From: Labilithrix sp.
GTDB lineage: Bacteria; Myxococcota_A; Polyangia; Polyangiales; Polyangiaceae
Direction: 5' to 3'
Assembly (NCBI GenBank): GCA_019637105.1
Contig: JAHBWF010000012.1
Coordinates: 26,510-90,509 of the forward strand
DNA length: 64,000 bases
The notes beneath the pieces are model-generated. The model did no database searches and was not told the DNA's origin. It was given only the letters and a program-made list of their open reading frames with translations. Positions 63,167-64,000 of the stretch are shown here, piece by piece. A program made the translations under genes and the position numbers. How positions within the stretch are numbered: the first letter of the stretch is position 1; each line of letters begins with the position of its first letter.

Positions 63167-64000
63167 TCAGAACTTCGTCGTCGCGAAGAGGACGAGCCCC
63201 GTGATGAAGATCGCCAGGCAGATCGCGCCGACGACCGCGAGCAGGAGGATCTGCCCAGAAAGCTTGAGGCGCTTTCCGCCCGGGGCCGGCCAGGGCGCCT
63301 GCCCGTGCATCATCGGACCGGGCTGACCGGGCTGACCGGGATAGGGGCCCATGGAGCCTTGCATCGGCGGGTATCCCTGGCCAGGCCCCATGGGGCCCAT
63401 CGGCCCCGGCGCCTGCCCGGGGTACGGCATCGCCGGCATCTGCGGGCTGGACATCGGCGCGTGCGGCGCCGAGGCCGGCATGTGCGGATGGGAGGTCGGC
63501 CGGTCGTGGCCGCCGTGCATCGGCGGCATCGGAGCGCTCGCCGGGCCGTTCGGCGCCCAGGGCTGCTGCGGTTCGTTCCAGCTCGGCGAAGGGCCGCCCA
63601 TGCCGGCGGGCGGCGGGCCCATCATGTTCGGCGCTCCACCCGGACCGGCGAGCGGAGCCGCGTGAGGCGGCGGGGGGAACACGCCGGGCGGCGGGGGGAA
63701 CGCGCCGTCGGGATCCTGCGCCATCGTCCGCGCGAGCGCGGCGAGGTGCTTGCTGTTGGCTTCGTTGTCGCCCGGCGCGACGGCGAGGGTCGCGTCCTCG
63801 CCGGCGGCGTCGTCGCCGACCACCACGTGCGCGTCCTGCCCGCGGAGGAGCTCTTCGCGCGGGACCGCGCGCGTCGACTCTTCCTCCTCCATGCGCTCGA
63901 GCGGCTGCGAGAGCGGCTTCGATCCCGGCGGGCGCTCTTCGCGCGCGGCGGCCACGGCCGGGCCCTTCGACGAAGGGGGCAGCGACGGCGGCGCGCCGGC
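63167..64000 (-). CDS. Pro/Met/Gly-rich single-pass membrane protein (5' end probably outside window)
   Basis: The frame is open to the window edge with no stop, so the N-terminus is probably upstream; a GTG at 63955 is an internal alternative. About 277 residues are visible. There is an acidic segment (EEESTRAVPREELLRGQDAHVVVGDD), a Met/Pro/Gly-rich low-complexity stretch (PGQAPGPMGPMGPGQGYPPM) and a terminal hydrophobic helix (GQILLLAVVGAICLAIFITGLVLFA). The orientation matches the following kinase, whose tail has a similar plan, so the two may act together. No enzymatic motif is visible. Confidence 0.75.
   Translation of the reverse strand, partial: AGAPPSLPPSSKGPAVAAAREERPPGSKPLSQPLERMEEEESTRAVPREELLRGQDAHVVVGDDAAGEDATLAVAPGDNEANSKHLAALARTMAQDPDGAFPPPPGVFPPPPHAAPLAGPGGAPNMMGPPPAGMGGPSPSWNEPQQPWAPNGPASAPMPPMHGGHDRPTSHPHMPASAPHAPMSSPQMPAMPYPGQAPGPMGPMGPGQGYPPMQGSMGPYPGQPGQPGPMMHGQAPWPAPGGKRLKLSGQILLLAVVGAICLAIFITGLVLFATTKF

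Overview
The window is high-GC DNA (roughly 70% or more by eye) with dense coding on both strands. Gene content points to a myxobacterium (Myxococcota, probably order Polyangiales). The indicators are giant TPR proteins with disordered acidic N-termini, a Hanks-type Ser/Thr kinase with a single C-terminal membrane segment, many lipoproteins (AgmX-like, OmpA-like, collagen-like, alpha-2-macroglobulin), and repeated intergenic hairpin elements. No rRNA, tRNA, CRISPR array, prophage or transposase gene was seen. The genus is not determinable from this sequence alone.

Layout. 1-3.2 kb: 3' end of a CheR methyltransferase overlapping a response-regulator/histidine-kinase fusion, then a GH5-like lipoprotein and a small membrane protein. 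3.2-9.1 kb (minus strand): a complete ISC iron-sulfur assembly operon, MerR-type regulator-iscS-iscU-iscA-hscB-hscA-fdx, with a regulator of the MerR family in the position normally held by IscR. Two related dyads and a candidate promoter lie in its upstream region. 9.2-16 kb: a 1,928-residue TPR protein, then frataxin (cyaY) and apaG on the minus strand. 16-24.6 kb (plus): an amidase, then argF'-argB/A-argC-carB, an arginine cluster of the N-acetylornithine carbamoyltransferase type. 24.6-27.9 kb (minus): two acyl-CoA dehydrogenases flanking a lipoprotein. 28-32.8 kb (minus): two paralogous tail-anchored proteins, a HAD phosphatase and a YgiQ radical SAM protein. 33-36.4 kb: a GpsA-like protein lacking both catalytic lysines, then two collagen-like lipoproteins. 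36.5-48.5 kb: a SnoaL-like protein, a second TPR protein sharing the C-terminal domain of the giant one, a phosphoesterase lipoprotein, an EEP nuclease, two orphan proteins, a duplicated DsbA/HCCA-isomerase protein and a degenerate acyl-CoA dehydrogenase. 48.7-53.5 kb: a membrane-bound spermidine-synthase-like protein with less extreme GC, purU, a phosphoesterase and a YHS-domain lipoprotein. 53.8-64 kb (minus): AgmX-like and OmpA-like lipoproteins, a large alpha-2-macroglobulin, a Ser/Thr kinase and a Pro-rich membrane protein cut by the window edge.

The most unusual feature is a set of five intergenic elements (133-169 bp) that begin with CTAGT and contain nested hairpins. Three of them keep a common 13-nt loop (consensus ending GCGAAGC) while the long stem differs completely in sequence yet stays self-complementary. 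Their ends coincide with stop codons or candidate -10 boxes of neighbouring genes. A second general feature is that many start codons lie only 6-13 nt downstream of a clear -10-like hexamer, which suggests leaderless or near-leaderless mRNAs.
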